Positions 26,509 through 34,725 of a stretch of DNA of 64,000 bases are shown one piece after another. This DNA is from an uncultured Prevotellaceae bacterium. GTDB lineage: Bacteria; Bacteroidota; Bacteroidia; Bacteroidales; Bacteroidaceae. A program made the translations under genes and the position numbers. The notes under the pieces were generated by a model. That model ran no database searches, had not been told where the DNA came from, and worked only from the letters and a program-made list of their open reading frames with translations. The stretch's first letter is position 1. Every line of letters starts with the position of its first letter. Where the stretch lies: NCBI GenBank assembly GCA_900318915.1, contig ONMI01000006.1, forward strand, positions 1 through 64,000. Reading direction: 5' to 3'.

Positions 26509-28611
26509 ATGATAAAGGGAAATCTGAAAATCCACAGACACTGCACAGTAGTTCTTGCATCAGTGCTGCTGACGGTTCACCCACAGCATGCCGGCGCCCA
26601 AACCGACAACATACGCGTGGACACGCTGCAGGAAGTGATTGTGACCTCACAATCGGCCTCACAAAGGGTGAAAGAGGTGCAGATAGGTTCGGAAAAGGTG
26701 GACATCGGCACCATGAGCCGCCTGCCAACCCTGTTTGGCGAGCGCGACATCATCAAGGGGCTCCAACTGCTGCCAGGAGTGAAAACCGAAGCCGACGGAC
26801 TGGGAGGATACCAGGTGCGTGGCGGCACATCATCGCAAAACAACATACTGCTCGATGGCGCTTCAGTATCCAACGTGGGGCATCTGATGGGCCTTTTCTC
26901 ATCGTTCAACGACGACGCCATGGGCAGTGCCGAACTTTTCAAAGGGCTCATGCCGGCACGCTACGGCGGCGGCTCGTCATCGGTGCTCAACATAGCCACA
27001 CGCAGCGGCGACACACACAGCAACCACCTGTCGGCCTCTGTGGGTCTGCTATCCACAAAAGCTGAAGCCGACGGACCGTTGGGCGACAAAGGTTCCTCAT
27101 ATCTTGTGGCAGGCCGACTTTCCTACCTCAACTTATTCATCAAGGCGACAAACGAATACCGCAACAACTCGCTCAACTTTTATGACCTGAATGCCAAGCT
27201 CAATTTCAGAGTTGGCGACGATGACCAGCTGTCGGTGTCGCTCTTCCGCAGTTACGACAACATAGAAGTGGAGAAAATGATCAGCACCTCGTGGCACAAC
27301 ACCACAGGAAGCATCGGCTGGCTGCACACCAGCGGCACACGCCATCACGCACACACGCAGCTGCTTGCCAGCAACTACGGAACCGATCAGGGCATGGATG
27401 TCTACAGCTTCAGCCTCAGCATGCAAGGCTACAACCGCCAACTCACCCTGCGCCACCAGCAGACATGGCAACCCCGAAACCACACGGTGAACACCGGTGG
27501 CGAGACCACTCTTATAGGAGTGCAATCGGCAGCATGGAGAATAGTCAGCAACCACGAGCGAGAGAAACGCGACGGATGGTTCTCGGCACTATGGCTGGCC
27601 GATGACATCTCACTTTTCAAAAAGCGACTCACCCTGTCGGCCGGACTGCGTATGGAATGGTTTTCGGCACTTGGCGGCAAACCCTATTACAAGTTCGACG
27701 ACACCGGCAGAATCATAGAGACGATGCACCCCAAAAAGGGCAAGATAGTAAAAACATACACCGTGGCTCAACCCAGAGTGAGCCTCACATGGCAGATAGG
27801 CCCATACGCATCAGTGAAAGCCGGATACAGCAAACTGGCCCAAGCTGTGCAGCCGGTGCGCAACAGTTCGATGACACTGCCCATCGACCGCCTCACCATG
27901 ATAAGCAACTATATCAAACCCCAGATAGCCGACCAAGTGGCAGCAGGCTTCAACATCATGACCCCAAAGGGGGCTTGGGACTTCTCGGCCGACGCCTACT
28001 GGAAAAAGATAAAGAATGTGTATGACTTCCGCGACGGCAAGACCTTCAACTCAGAAATAGAGATAGAGCCACTGCTCACCGGCGGCAGGGGAAAGGCCTA
28101 CGGCCTGGAACTGGCCGCACACAAGAACCACGGGCCGGTGACAGGATGGGTGGCCTACACCCTGTCGTGGGTGAAAAACAAGATAGACGGCGTGATGGAC
28201 GGCCAATGGTATACCGCCTCCAACGACCGCCGCCACGACTTTGTGGCAGTGGTGATGGCACCTTTATCGCCACATTGGGAAATAGCCGCCACATGGCGCT
28301 ACACCACCGGCCAGGCCATGACAGCGCCAGCCGGCAAATATGAGATAGCCGGCGAGACCTACTACTACTTCGGGAAGAGAAACGAGAACCGCGCCCCAGC
28401 CTACCACCGTCTGGACCTCAGCGCCACCCACATCAAGAAGAAAGGCAAAAGGGAGCACATGTGGACTTTCGGACTCTTCAACGCCTACAACCGCTACAAC
28501 CCGTTTTTTGTAAGCTTCAAGGAAGACGACAGCAAACCCAACGGCACGAAGGCCGTCGTCACCACCCTCTTTGGCATAGTGCCCACCGTGTCATACTCTA
28601 TAAAATACTGA
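26509..28611 (+). CDS. TonB-dependent outer-membrane receptor
   Basis: About 700 residues. After a signal peptide (ending HAGAQ) comes a plug domain (LQEVIVTSQ, ERDIIKGLQLLPGVKTEADG, YQVRGGTSSQNNILLDGASV, ELFKGLMPARYGGGSSSVLNI) and a 22-strand-type beta-barrel ending in an aromatic-rich strand (IVPTVSYSIKY). The N-terminal carboxypeptidase-regulatory-like domain usual in SusC-type receptors is missing, so this is a plain TonB receptor. It is followed after 5 nt by a DUF4249 lipoprotein, a pairing seen often in Bacteroidetes, where DUF4249 takes the place of SusD. The ligand is unknown. The start at 26509 gives the better signal peptide; 26482 is possible. Confidence 0.9.
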   Translation: MIKGNLKIHRHCTVVLASVLLTVHPQHAGAQTDNIRVDTLQEVIVTSQSASQRVKEVQIGSEKVDIGTMSRLPTLFGERDIIKGLQLLPGVKTEADGLGGYQVRGGTSSQNNILLDGASVSNVGHLMGLFSSFNDDAMGSAELFKGLMPARYGGGSSSVLNIATRSGDTHSNHLSASVGLLSTKAEADGPLGDKGSSYLVAGRLSYLNLFIKATNEYRNNSLNFYDLNAKLNFRVGDDDQLSVSLFRSYDNIEVEKMISTSWHNTTGSIGWLHTSGTRHHAHTQLLASNYGTDQGMDVYSFSLSMQGYNRQLTLRHQQTWQPRNHTVNTGGETTLIGVQSAAWRIVSNHEREKRDGWFSALWLADDISLFKKRLTLSAGLRMEWFSALGGKPYYKFDDTGRIIETMHPKKGKIVKTYTVAQPRVSLTWQIGPYASVKAGYSKLAQAVQPVRNSSMTLPIDRLTMISNYIKPQIADQVAAGFNIMTPKGAWDFSADAYWKKIKNVYDFRDGKTFNSEIEIEPLLTGGRGKAYGLELAAHKNHGPVTGWVAYTLSWVKNKIDGVMDGQWYTASNDRRHDFVAVVMAPLSPHWEIAATWRYTTGQAMTAPAGKYEIAGETYYYFGKRNENRAPAYHRLDLSATHIKKKGKREHMWTFGLFNAYNRYNPFFVSFKEDDSKPNGTKAVVTTLFGIVPTVSYSIKY

Positions 28612-28616
28612 CAACC

Positions 28617-29474
28617 ATGAAGACAACCAATCACAAATCGACCTACGGCTGCCTGATGCTGGCATTCGTCTGCATTGTGGTCGTCACCAGCTGCCAGCGG
28701 GAGATAGACTTCGACTACCCTACAGCCGTCCCCGCCGTGATCATCGAGGGGCAGATAAGCAACGAGAATGTGTTTGTGCGCATCAACAAGACACGGCCCA
28801 TGATGGACAATGCTGCCGCACAACCCATACCCGACGCAGAAGTGTGGATATCATGCACAGACGGCACCAATGAACAGCTCATATACGACAGCGATGAAGG
28901 ATGTTACCTATCGGCCACAGGACTTACCGCCAAAGCGGGTAAAACCTACAAGATGAGAGCCACGGTGGAGGGACGGCAATACGAAGCCACCTCCACCATG
29001 CAGCAGACAGCCGTAATCGACAGTGTGTATTTCAGATACATAAAAGTGCTGAAAGAGCGCGTCTACTTCTATTGCGTCAAGGGCAAGGACCCCATCCCCG
29101 ACGAGCGCAACTACTACCTCTGCCGTCTGATGCGTGGCGATGAGATATTCAGATGGAACACCCGCTCAGGGCGCAGCAACGTCAACGGCAAATTCGAATA
29201 CGACATGATGTGCTCCACCGAATCAGCCATCGACAAAGGACCCAACGAAGACGATGACATGCCTTTGGCCGAAGGCGACACACTTGCCCTTCTGCTTATG
29301 ACCCTCGACCGAGAGAGCTGGGAGTATTTCCAATCGCTCAATGTGAGCCAGCGCACCACCGCCAATCCCATCACCAACATCAAGGGAGGCGCCCAGGGAG
29401 TGTTTGCCGCAACCAACATCACACGCGCCGACCCTATAGTATTCAGAAAAGAGGATGCGGTGATGGAGAGATGA
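28617..29474 (+). CDS. DUF4249 surface lipoprotein, partner of the TonB receptor
   Basis: A 285-residue lipoprotein (lipobox VVVTSC, then QREIDFDYP, the usual DUF4249 opening). The N-terminal part resembles an Ig/transthyretin-like domain (PAVIIEGQISNENVFVRINK, then PIPDAEVWISCTDG, LTAKAGKTYKMRATVEG), and the C-terminal part is the DUF4249 beta-rich domain ending DPIVFRKEDAVMER. It begins 5 nt after the receptor stop, so the two form an operon and probably a surface uptake complex. Function is inferred from the pairing only. Confidence 0.85.
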   Translation: MKTTNHKSTYGCLMLAFVCIVVVTSCQREIDFDYPTAVPAVIIEGQISNENVFVRINKTRPMMDNAAAQPIPDAEVWISCTDGTNEQLIYDSDEGCYLSATGLTAKAGKTYKMRATVEGRQYEATSTMQQTAVIDSVYFRYIKVLKERVYFYCVKGKDPIPDERNYYLCRLMRGDEIFRWNTRSGRSNVNGKFEYDMMCSTESAIDKGPNEDDDMPLAEGDTLALLLMTLDRESWEYFQSLNVSQRTTANPITNIKGGAQGVFAATNITRADPIVFRKEDAVMER

Positions 29475-29527
29475 AGATTGGGGGGGGCGGTATGGCTGCA
29501 GGAACTCAAGCTAAAGCACAACTTGAA

Positions 29528-30766
29528 TCATTTATAGAGATACTCCAGCAAGTCGGCACCCATCATAAGACAACTCTCCACGTGGCCCGACTCCGTAACC
29601 ACATAATCGACCTTGGCCCCTACAGACTTCAGATATTCCACCAGTTTGTTGCTGCTTTCAATGGGCACGTAAGTGTCATTGCTCCCATGGTAGATATGGA
29701 TGGTGCATGCGGGTATCCAATCATTTGGAATAGCGAGTTTGGCCGCGCTCTGCCTTAGCCTCAGATAATCAGGATTATCGGGACTGAAGAAGTCGAGGTT
29801 GAGATATTGGCTTATATCTGAGCCCAATTTGTCGGACAAGTCAAACAGATTGGTATCGCCGCTGCACCACTGCTCATAATTCGAAGCCAGTTCACCCTTG
29901 AAAACTTTTGAGAAGTCCAACCCCAATTCGTCGTAATAATTCAACGAATAAAGCGAACTGGGCAAAAACACATAATCAGTGTAGAGCGACGCTAATTGGT
30001 GGTCCAACACCGCCAATGGGTTGTAAGCTCCGCCAGCAATCCATATCTGGCTGACCTTTACACCCAACTCTGGATGGAGGTTGTAATGACGTGCCAAAGC
30101 CCAAGCCCCCGATGCAGAAAGCGATATACCAGACAACATGGTCCAGGAAGGCATGTCACGTCCATACTCATTCCTTACCAGTTCGTTGGCTGCCTGCCGC
30201 ATATCGGCACACACTTTGGCCACATTGTCATGATAGAAGAAAGGCACAGGCATGGCGGCAGTCTCGCCAAACCCAATCAAGTCGGGAGCCACCACTATAA
30301 AGCCCGCCATCCCCTGTATTATCTCGGCATTTGTCAAGCGGTTGGAAGGGCAGTCGCTCTTGTTTTTGCTGTAAGGCAAAGCCTCTATCACCCCTTTGGG
30401 CTTGCCAGATTTGGGATAATATACCACTCCGGATGCCAGCACGGGGTTCCCTTTTGGGTCAGTGGTGTGATAAGTGATGATATATGCCTTGTAGTTTCGT
30501 GCACGAAGGGCTGCCATGTCAATCCGCTGCTTGTAGGGTCGTATCTGTTCTTCTGTAATGCCCTCTTCGGTGGTTAGAAACTTCACCACCTGTGCGAAAG
30601 TGATGTCGGTGGTTGACTTTATGGTGTTCAAGACCTTATAAGGCACAGGCTCGAGCCACTCCTCATCGGAATGGCACGATATTACGACCAATGAGCAAGC
30701 CCATAATATTATAAAGTAAAGGCATCGGCTTGTGCAATATGGGGTATTTCTTCTTTTTACAAGCAT
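29528..30766 (-). CDS. Alpha/beta-hydrolase lipoprotein (secretory-lipase-like)
   Basis: A 412-residue lipoprotein (lipobox SLVVISC) with an alpha/beta-hydrolase fold: GFIVVAPDLIGFGET is the strand-turn before the catalytic region, WTMLSGISLSASGAW is the nucleophile elbow, and IYHGSNDTYVP with the terminal VTESGHVES supply the acid and His. The elbow reads G-I-S-L-S rather than the usual G-x-S-x-G, so the nucleophile assignment is less certain. It resembles secretory lipases and acyl esterases. It faces the DUF4249 gene (53 bp apart, convergent), so it is not in that operon. A -7 box candidate (TATTTTTG) lies at 30811-30804. Confidence 0.78.
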   Translation of the reverse strand: MLVKRRNTPYCTSRCLYFIILWACSLVVISCHSDEEWLEPVPYKVLNTIKSTTDITFAQVVKFLTTEEGITEEQIRPYKQRIDMAALRARNYKAYIITYHTTDPKGNPVLASGVVYYPKSGKPKGVIEALPYSKNKSDCPSNRLTNAEIIQGMAGFIVVAPDLIGFGETAAMPVPFFYHDNVAKVCADMRQAANELVRNEYGRDMPSWTMLSGISLSASGAWALARHYNLHPELGVKVSQIWIAGGAYNPLAVLDHQLASLYTDYVFLPSSLYSLNYYDELGLDFSKVFKGELASNYEQWCSGDTNLFDLSDKLGSDISQYLNLDFFSPDNPDYLRLRQSAAKLAIPNDWIPACTIHIYHGSNDTYVPIESSNKLVEYLKSVGAKVDYVVTESGHVESCLMMGADLLEYLYK

Positions 30767-30859
30767 GATAGACGCAGAATATAGGTTGTGGTTCTCGATG
30801 TTACAAAAATAGCAAAAAAACAGATAAGAAAAAGTCCGGCATGCCCAAACTCCCGAACC

Positions 30860-32353
30860 CTACAAATTCCATTCCAGCCCGGCATGTATGTCGCAGCTTT
30901 CCGCATGGCGGTTTTCATGGTGCTTGTAGTGGGTGTGGCGCAAATGGTAGGATGCGCCGGCGGTCAATCCCATGTGCTGTGACAGGTTTATTCTGGCCTT
31001 GAGGCTTATTGACAACAGGCGGGCGTCGCTGCGGTCGCCGAGCACATCGAAATGCTTGTTCTCGAATGTGCAGTCATCAGGCCGCTTGGGCTCATAACCT
31101 TTCCATGTGAAGAGATGCATGAAGTAGGCTGACAACTGCAGGCTCCCTGCTTTTTCCCATTTGAGCCGGCTCGTCGACGAGGCTCCATATCCTGTGCCCA
31201 TGTTATAGGTGCGGTTGCGAAACTTGTAGTAGTCGCTTTTGACTGCCCCCAAGACCACCCCGTGTGCGAAGAGGTTTTGTTCCAAGCGGATATGTGGCGA
31301 CACGCGAGGGAAAGATAAGATGATGCCGGGGCCGAAAGATGCCATTTCTCCATAGGGAAAGGGCGAACGGGTGGAGTCGCCTTTGAGATGGGTGTCCTCA
31401 TACTTGAAAAACTGGTATAGTCCTATTTCGGCAGACATATTCTCCTTCATCTTCATGGGAGTGCTGCATATTCGTCCGGTGATGTTGAGGTGGGAAAGCA
31501 CATGCTGCCGCTTGCCAAAGGCAAAGGTTCCATCTATAGTGAAAAAATCGTAGATGCTGGTATGTGTCTCACCGTCTGCGGCATTGCCATATTCTATCGA
31601 GAAAGATGCGTAGGGCTGGTGGGTGCCGGGCGTGAAATCGTTGGCTGGTGCTATGAGGCGGTCGCCCAGACCGACTTCAAATCCCGTGTTGCTCTCGTCA
31701 TCAGGAGCTGTACCGCAGGGTGGGGCATATTTGCAGGGACCCACTTTCCACATCCGTCCGCTGAAGAGTCTGTGAACACCCTCTATGGGGTTGGCGATAG
31801 CGGCAAGGGTTTCCCTGATGGCACGCTTGGTACCTCTCTCTCGCTCATCCACTATAGCCGGCACAAGGCGGTGGGATATCTCGCCCATGAGCACACCGCT
31901 CACGGGGGTCACTATCATGTCGTTGATGGATGGCTGCTCCTTCTCGCATGTTATCTCCCATGCCAAAGCTCCCAAGAAAGTGTAGGGCACCGATTGCCAG
32001 AAACTGAGGCCTATGCTGCGGGCGGCATTGAAATAGGCGCTGCCTTGGTATGTATGGCCGATATTGTTGAGGTAGAAATTGTCGTCATCCCATGCGAAGC
32101 CCGACCGCATGTTGTCATGTATGGAATGCATCGTGCTTTGGGCATACTCCTCACGCATGACATAGCGGGCAAAACTGTGCACGGCACCGCATGTGAGGGC
32201 CACTTCGCCCAATGCACGCAATGGATATCGTTTGCAATCTGCTTGCATGGCAGTGCTGTCGGCCGGTATTACAGTGCTATCGGCCGGCACCACCTGGGCC
32301 CCAACGCACTGCATCCTTAAGAATGCCACAAATATGACTATCACCTTCTTCAT
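30860..32353 (-). CDS. DUF3943 outer-membrane protein
   Basis: A 497-residue exported protein (signal peptide about 1-19). An early alpha-helical domain (YFNAARSIGLSFWQSVPYTFLGALAWE, MIVTPVSGVLMGEISHRL, the typical DUF3943 pattern) precedes a series of amphipathic beta strands ending in ESCDIHAGLEWNL, with a terminal hydrophobic residue expected of an outer-membrane barrel. Two nearly identical short repeats (PADSTVIPADST) follow the signal peptide. Function unknown. It lies downstream of the small beta-barrel gene but beyond that gene's terminator. Confidence 0.75.
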   Translation of the reverse strand: MKKVIVIFVAFLRMQCVGAQVVPADSTVIPADSTAMQADCKRYPLRALGEVALTCGAVHSFARYVMREEYAQSTMHSIHDNMRSGFAWDDDNFYLNNIGHTYQGSAYFNAARSIGLSFWQSVPYTFLGALAWEITCEKEQPSINDMIVTPVSGVLMGEISHRLVPAIVDERERGTKRAIRETLAAIANPIEGVHRLFSGRMWKVGPCKYAPPCGTAPDDESNTGFEVGLGDRLIAPANDFTPGTHQPYASFSIEYGNAADGETHTSIYDFFTIDGTFAFGKRQHVLSHLNITGRICSTPMKMKENMSAEIGLYQFFKYEDTHLKGDSTRSPFPYGEMASFGPGIILSFPRVSPHIRLEQNLFAHGVVLGAVKSDYYKFRNRTYNMGTGYGASSTSRLKWEKAGSLQLSAYFMHLFTWKGYEPKRPDDCTFENKHFDVLGDRSDARLLSISLKARINLSQHMGLTAGASYHLRHTHYKHHENRHAESCDIHAGLEWNL

Positions 32354-32390
32354 GCTGCTATGCCTGAGGGTTAAATATAAGGTGAATACC

Positions 32391-32420
32391 AAAAGGGCGG
32401 CACTGTTGGCCGCCCTTTTT
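32391..32420 (-). terminator. Terminator after the small beta-barrel gene
   Basis: AAAAGGGCGGC (32391-32401) pairs with GCCGCCCTTTT (32409-32419) around a 7-nt loop, giving a T-run on the minus strand, 21 nt past the stop of the gene at 32441. Confidence 0.85.
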
Positions 32421-32440
32421 ATAACAGGTGTGAAAGTTTA

Positions 32441-33106
32441 TTAGAAGTGGAAATTAAGACCGAAGAGGATGTTGTAGGAGTCTACATTCACGCCGAAACG
32501 TGTAATCTTGATGTCGGACTCTTTCTCCTTTGCCGACATGAAGCCCACGGCACCAAGTTTGCAGAGGATGTCGAGTTTGTCGCTCACCTGGAATGTGGCA
32601 ACCGGACGGAGGCCAATTTCAAACGCATTGAATGTCATGTCATCGCCTCCGTAACTACCACCATCACTGCTTTGTACCGTAGGAGAACCATCGCTGCTGA
32701 TGCTGTTGTATCCCAGATAGCCCTCAACAGCCACGCTTGCCTTGCCATATTCCACAAGTTTGTAACGGATGTATGGAGAGATGGTGAAGCTATTGAGCTT
32801 GTACGAGTCATTGCCTATGTCGGAAGCGGCACCGGCAAGAGTGCTTATGGCCGATTTGATATCGGTCACGGTAAGCGAACCGAAAGCAGCCATACCTGAA
32901 GAATAGCCCAGCTGCACACCCACGATGAGGTTCTCATTAATGCTGTAGCCAATATCGGGGACTATTTTGTATGATGAGCCCGACTGATCGCTGCCACCTG
33001 CATCAATCTTAGTAGTGGTGAAGCCCACGGTACCTCCAATATTCCACTGTGCACTGGCTGTTGTGATGCAAGCCAGCATTGCAATCATCATTAAAAATTT
33101 TTTCAT
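32441..33106 (-). CDS. Small outer-membrane beta-barrel protein
   Basis: A 221-residue protein with a clear signal peptide (ACITTASAQ) and an OmpA/OmpW-like eight-strand barrel pattern: alternating hydrophobic strands with Gly/Tyr turns (NLIVGVQLGYSSG, FTISPYIRYKLVEYGKASVAVEGYLGYNS) and a terminal strand ending in Phe (YNILFGLNFHF). No periplasmic OmpA domain. Its leader (about 120 nt) contains two copies of GGTTATAAAAATTA. The promoter carries a TTGCAAAAC direct repeat shared with the divergent membrane AraC gene, which may control it. Start placed at MKKFL; the codons before it do not include ATG. Confidence 0.83.
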   Translation of the reverse strand: MKKFLMMIAMLACITTASAQWNIGGTVGFTTTKIDAGGSDQSGSSYKIVPDIGYSINENLIVGVQLGYSSGMAAFGSLTVTDIKSAISTLAGAASDIGNDSYKLNSFTISPYIRYKLVEYGKASVAVEGYLGYNSISSDGSPTVQSSDGGSYGGDDMTFNAFEIGLRPVATFQVSDKLDILCKLGAVGFMSAKEKESDIKITRFGVNVDSYNILFGLNFHF

Positions 33107-33230
33107 AATCAAGTAAATTTTAAAGGTTATAAAAATTATATTTTTTAAGGTTATAAAAATTACCGAAAAGTATTTCCTTAGTTATGTTGTGTATCCCAGG
33201 CTTTATCCCAGCCCGTCAATATTCTTTATG

Positions 33231-33288
33231 CAAAGATACGTGCCGTGTACCTTAGGTCTGTTGCAAAACTGCAAATATTTTGCAAAAC
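33231..33288 (-). promoter_or_regulatory. Promoter and TTGCAAAAC direct repeat of the beta-barrel gene
   Basis: The minus-strand -7 box TATCTTTG (33238-33231) has, starting 23 bp upstream, two identical TTGCAAAAC copies (33261-33269 and 33280-33288) 19 bp apart. No TTTG -33 element at the standard distance, as expected for an activated promoter. The distal copy is part of a 16-base match (TTGCAAAACAAGATTT) to 20317-20332. Confidence 0.5.
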
Positions 33289-33361
33289 AAGATTTATTTT
33301 GCTTTTTTGGCTCCTCATGAGATGCTTCAACAGGCACACATATCGGTAAAAAGTTCATTTT

Positions 33362-33393
33362 TTTGGTTGTTTGACCGTATAATATTACCTTTG
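33362..33393 (+). promoter_or_regulatory. Promoter of the membrane AraC gene
   Basis: TTTG (33362-33365), a 20-bp spacer and TACCTTTG (33386-33393) match the consensus; only 5 nt separate the -7 box from the ATG at 33399. Confidence 0.7.
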
Positions 33394-33398
33394 CAGAC

Positions 33399-34571
33399 AT
33401 GTTGCAATCGTTGTTTATTTCCCTGCCGATGATTGTGTGCGGCGTAATCACCATAGAATTGGCCTTGGAGTATATTCGCAGGTCCGACCGCGCCATACTA
33501 TGCCTTTTGGTATGGGCAGCCGTAACCACCATGCTGTACAGTTGCCACTACATCTATTTCCACAGAATAAATGGCCTGGTGGCCGCCTGCGATGCGGTCT
33601 ATGTGACCTGCAATCTTGCCGTCTATCCACTCTACCTGATATATATCAGCGAACTGGCCGATACCCGTCCGCTTCTGTCACGCCGCAAATGGCTCGCCGT
33701 GCTACTCTTTCCGGCTGTGGCGGGTGGAATAGCCAGTGGCATAGTCTACGCGATAATGTCGCCCGAAGAAACCCGCCAATTTCTTGACACCTACCTCTAC
33801 GGACGTCAGCACCAAGGATTGCAGTCGTGGGCGATGGCACAAGCCATAGTGCATGACATATCGCATGTGGTGTTCTCGCTTGAAGTGGTAGTCACCATGA
33901 TATGGGGTACGAGGAAAGTACGCAACTACGACCGCAAGCTCTGTGATTTCTATGCTGATACAGAGCCTCACTCACTCCGATGGGTCAAAAACTTACTGAT
34001 GCTGCTCTTGATAGTGTCGCTGATGTCGATAGTGGCCAACGAGGTTGGTCGCTCGGCATTCGCCGATTCGCCATTGGTGGCCATACCCTCACTGGCATTC
34101 ACCTCCGTGCTCTTTGCCGTCGGATGGATGGGAATGCACCAGCAACCGACAGCGAAGGAAATTATGGAAGTACAGGAGTGCAAGTTGGAGAAAAGCCAAC
34201 CAGCAGAACAAGAAGGGAGTGCATGCCATGACGAAACATTTACGGAAACGGACACCCCCCAAAAGGAGGAAACGACTCTCATTGCCAAGGCCATCCAACT
34301 TATTGAAGGCGAACATCTCTATCTGCAATATGACTTGAAGCTCGACGATGTGGCCACCCGGCTCGGCACCAACCGCACCTATCTGATATACGCACTCAAC
34401 GAAGGGAAAAAGATGACATTCAAGGAATACATCAACCGTCTGCGCATAGCCTACGCCCAAAAGCTGCTATCCGAATCGCCCGACATGCCCAAAAGTGAGG
34501 TGGCCTCCCTCTGCGGCTACAACACCCCCTCCTCATTCTATCGCAACTGGAAGAAGTATGAATCCGACTGA
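33399..34571 (+). CDS. Multi-TM membrane AraC-family regulator
   Basis: A 390-residue protein: about six or seven TM helices in residues 1-260 (for example SLFISLPMIVCGVITIELAL, WLAVLLFPAVAGGIASGIVY, LLMLLLIVSLMSIVANEV), an acidic linker, and a C-terminal AraC DNA-binding domain (about 290-388; LKLDDVATRLGTNRTYLIYAL and SEVASLCGYNTPSSFYRNW). The DNA-binding domain shares the pattern LxLQxDLKxxDVAxxLxTNxxY and NxxRIxxAQKLL with the Kelch-TM-AraC protein. It is probably a membrane one-component sensor; the likely target is the divergent beta-barrel gene. The ATG is so near the -7 box that the mRNA may be leaderless, or translation may begin at Met11 (33429). Confidence 0.83.
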   Translation: MLQSLFISLPMIVCGVITIELALEYIRRSDRAILCLLVWAAVTTMLYSCHYIYFHRINGLVAACDAVYVTCNLAVYPLYLIYISELADTRPLLSRRKWLAVLLFPAVAGGIASGIVYAIMSPEETRQFLDTYLYGRQHQGLQSWAMAQAIVHDISHVVFSLEVVVTMIWGTRKVRNYDRKLCDFYADTEPHSLRWVKNLLMLLLIVSLMSIVANEVGRSAFADSPLVAIPSLAFTSVLFAVGWMGMHQQPTAKEIMEVQECKLEKSQPAEQEGSACHDETFTETDTPQKEETTLIAKAIQLIEGEHLYLQYDLKLDDVATRLGTNRTYLIYALNEGKKMTFKEYINRLRIAYAQKLLSESPDMPKSEVASLCGYNTPSSFYRNWKKYESD

Positions 34572-34709
34572 AGCAGCACCTACGTGCAGCAAGGCGCTCA
34601 CTCCCATCATTCCAGTTCGTGCTCTATCTCAGGCAACAGTTTGCGCTGGAAAGCGAGAATAAAGCGATAAAAAAGCGATGGCGACGGCTGATAATTCGGG
34701 AAAAAGATG

Positions 34710-34717
34710 TAACTTTG
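34710..34717 (+). promoter_or_regulatory. -7 box of the first GHL10 hydrolase gene
   Basis: TAACTTTG lies 8 nt before the ATG at 34726; the leader would be about 4 nt. No clear -33 element. Confidence 0.5.
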
Positions 34718-34725
34718 CAAAGATT

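Noticed and set aside
34572..34725. Possible short coding remnant on the minus strand ending in a plausible peptide (LAFQRKLLPEIEHELE)
   Set aside because: Only about 30 codons, no start signal and no recognised family; may be chance.
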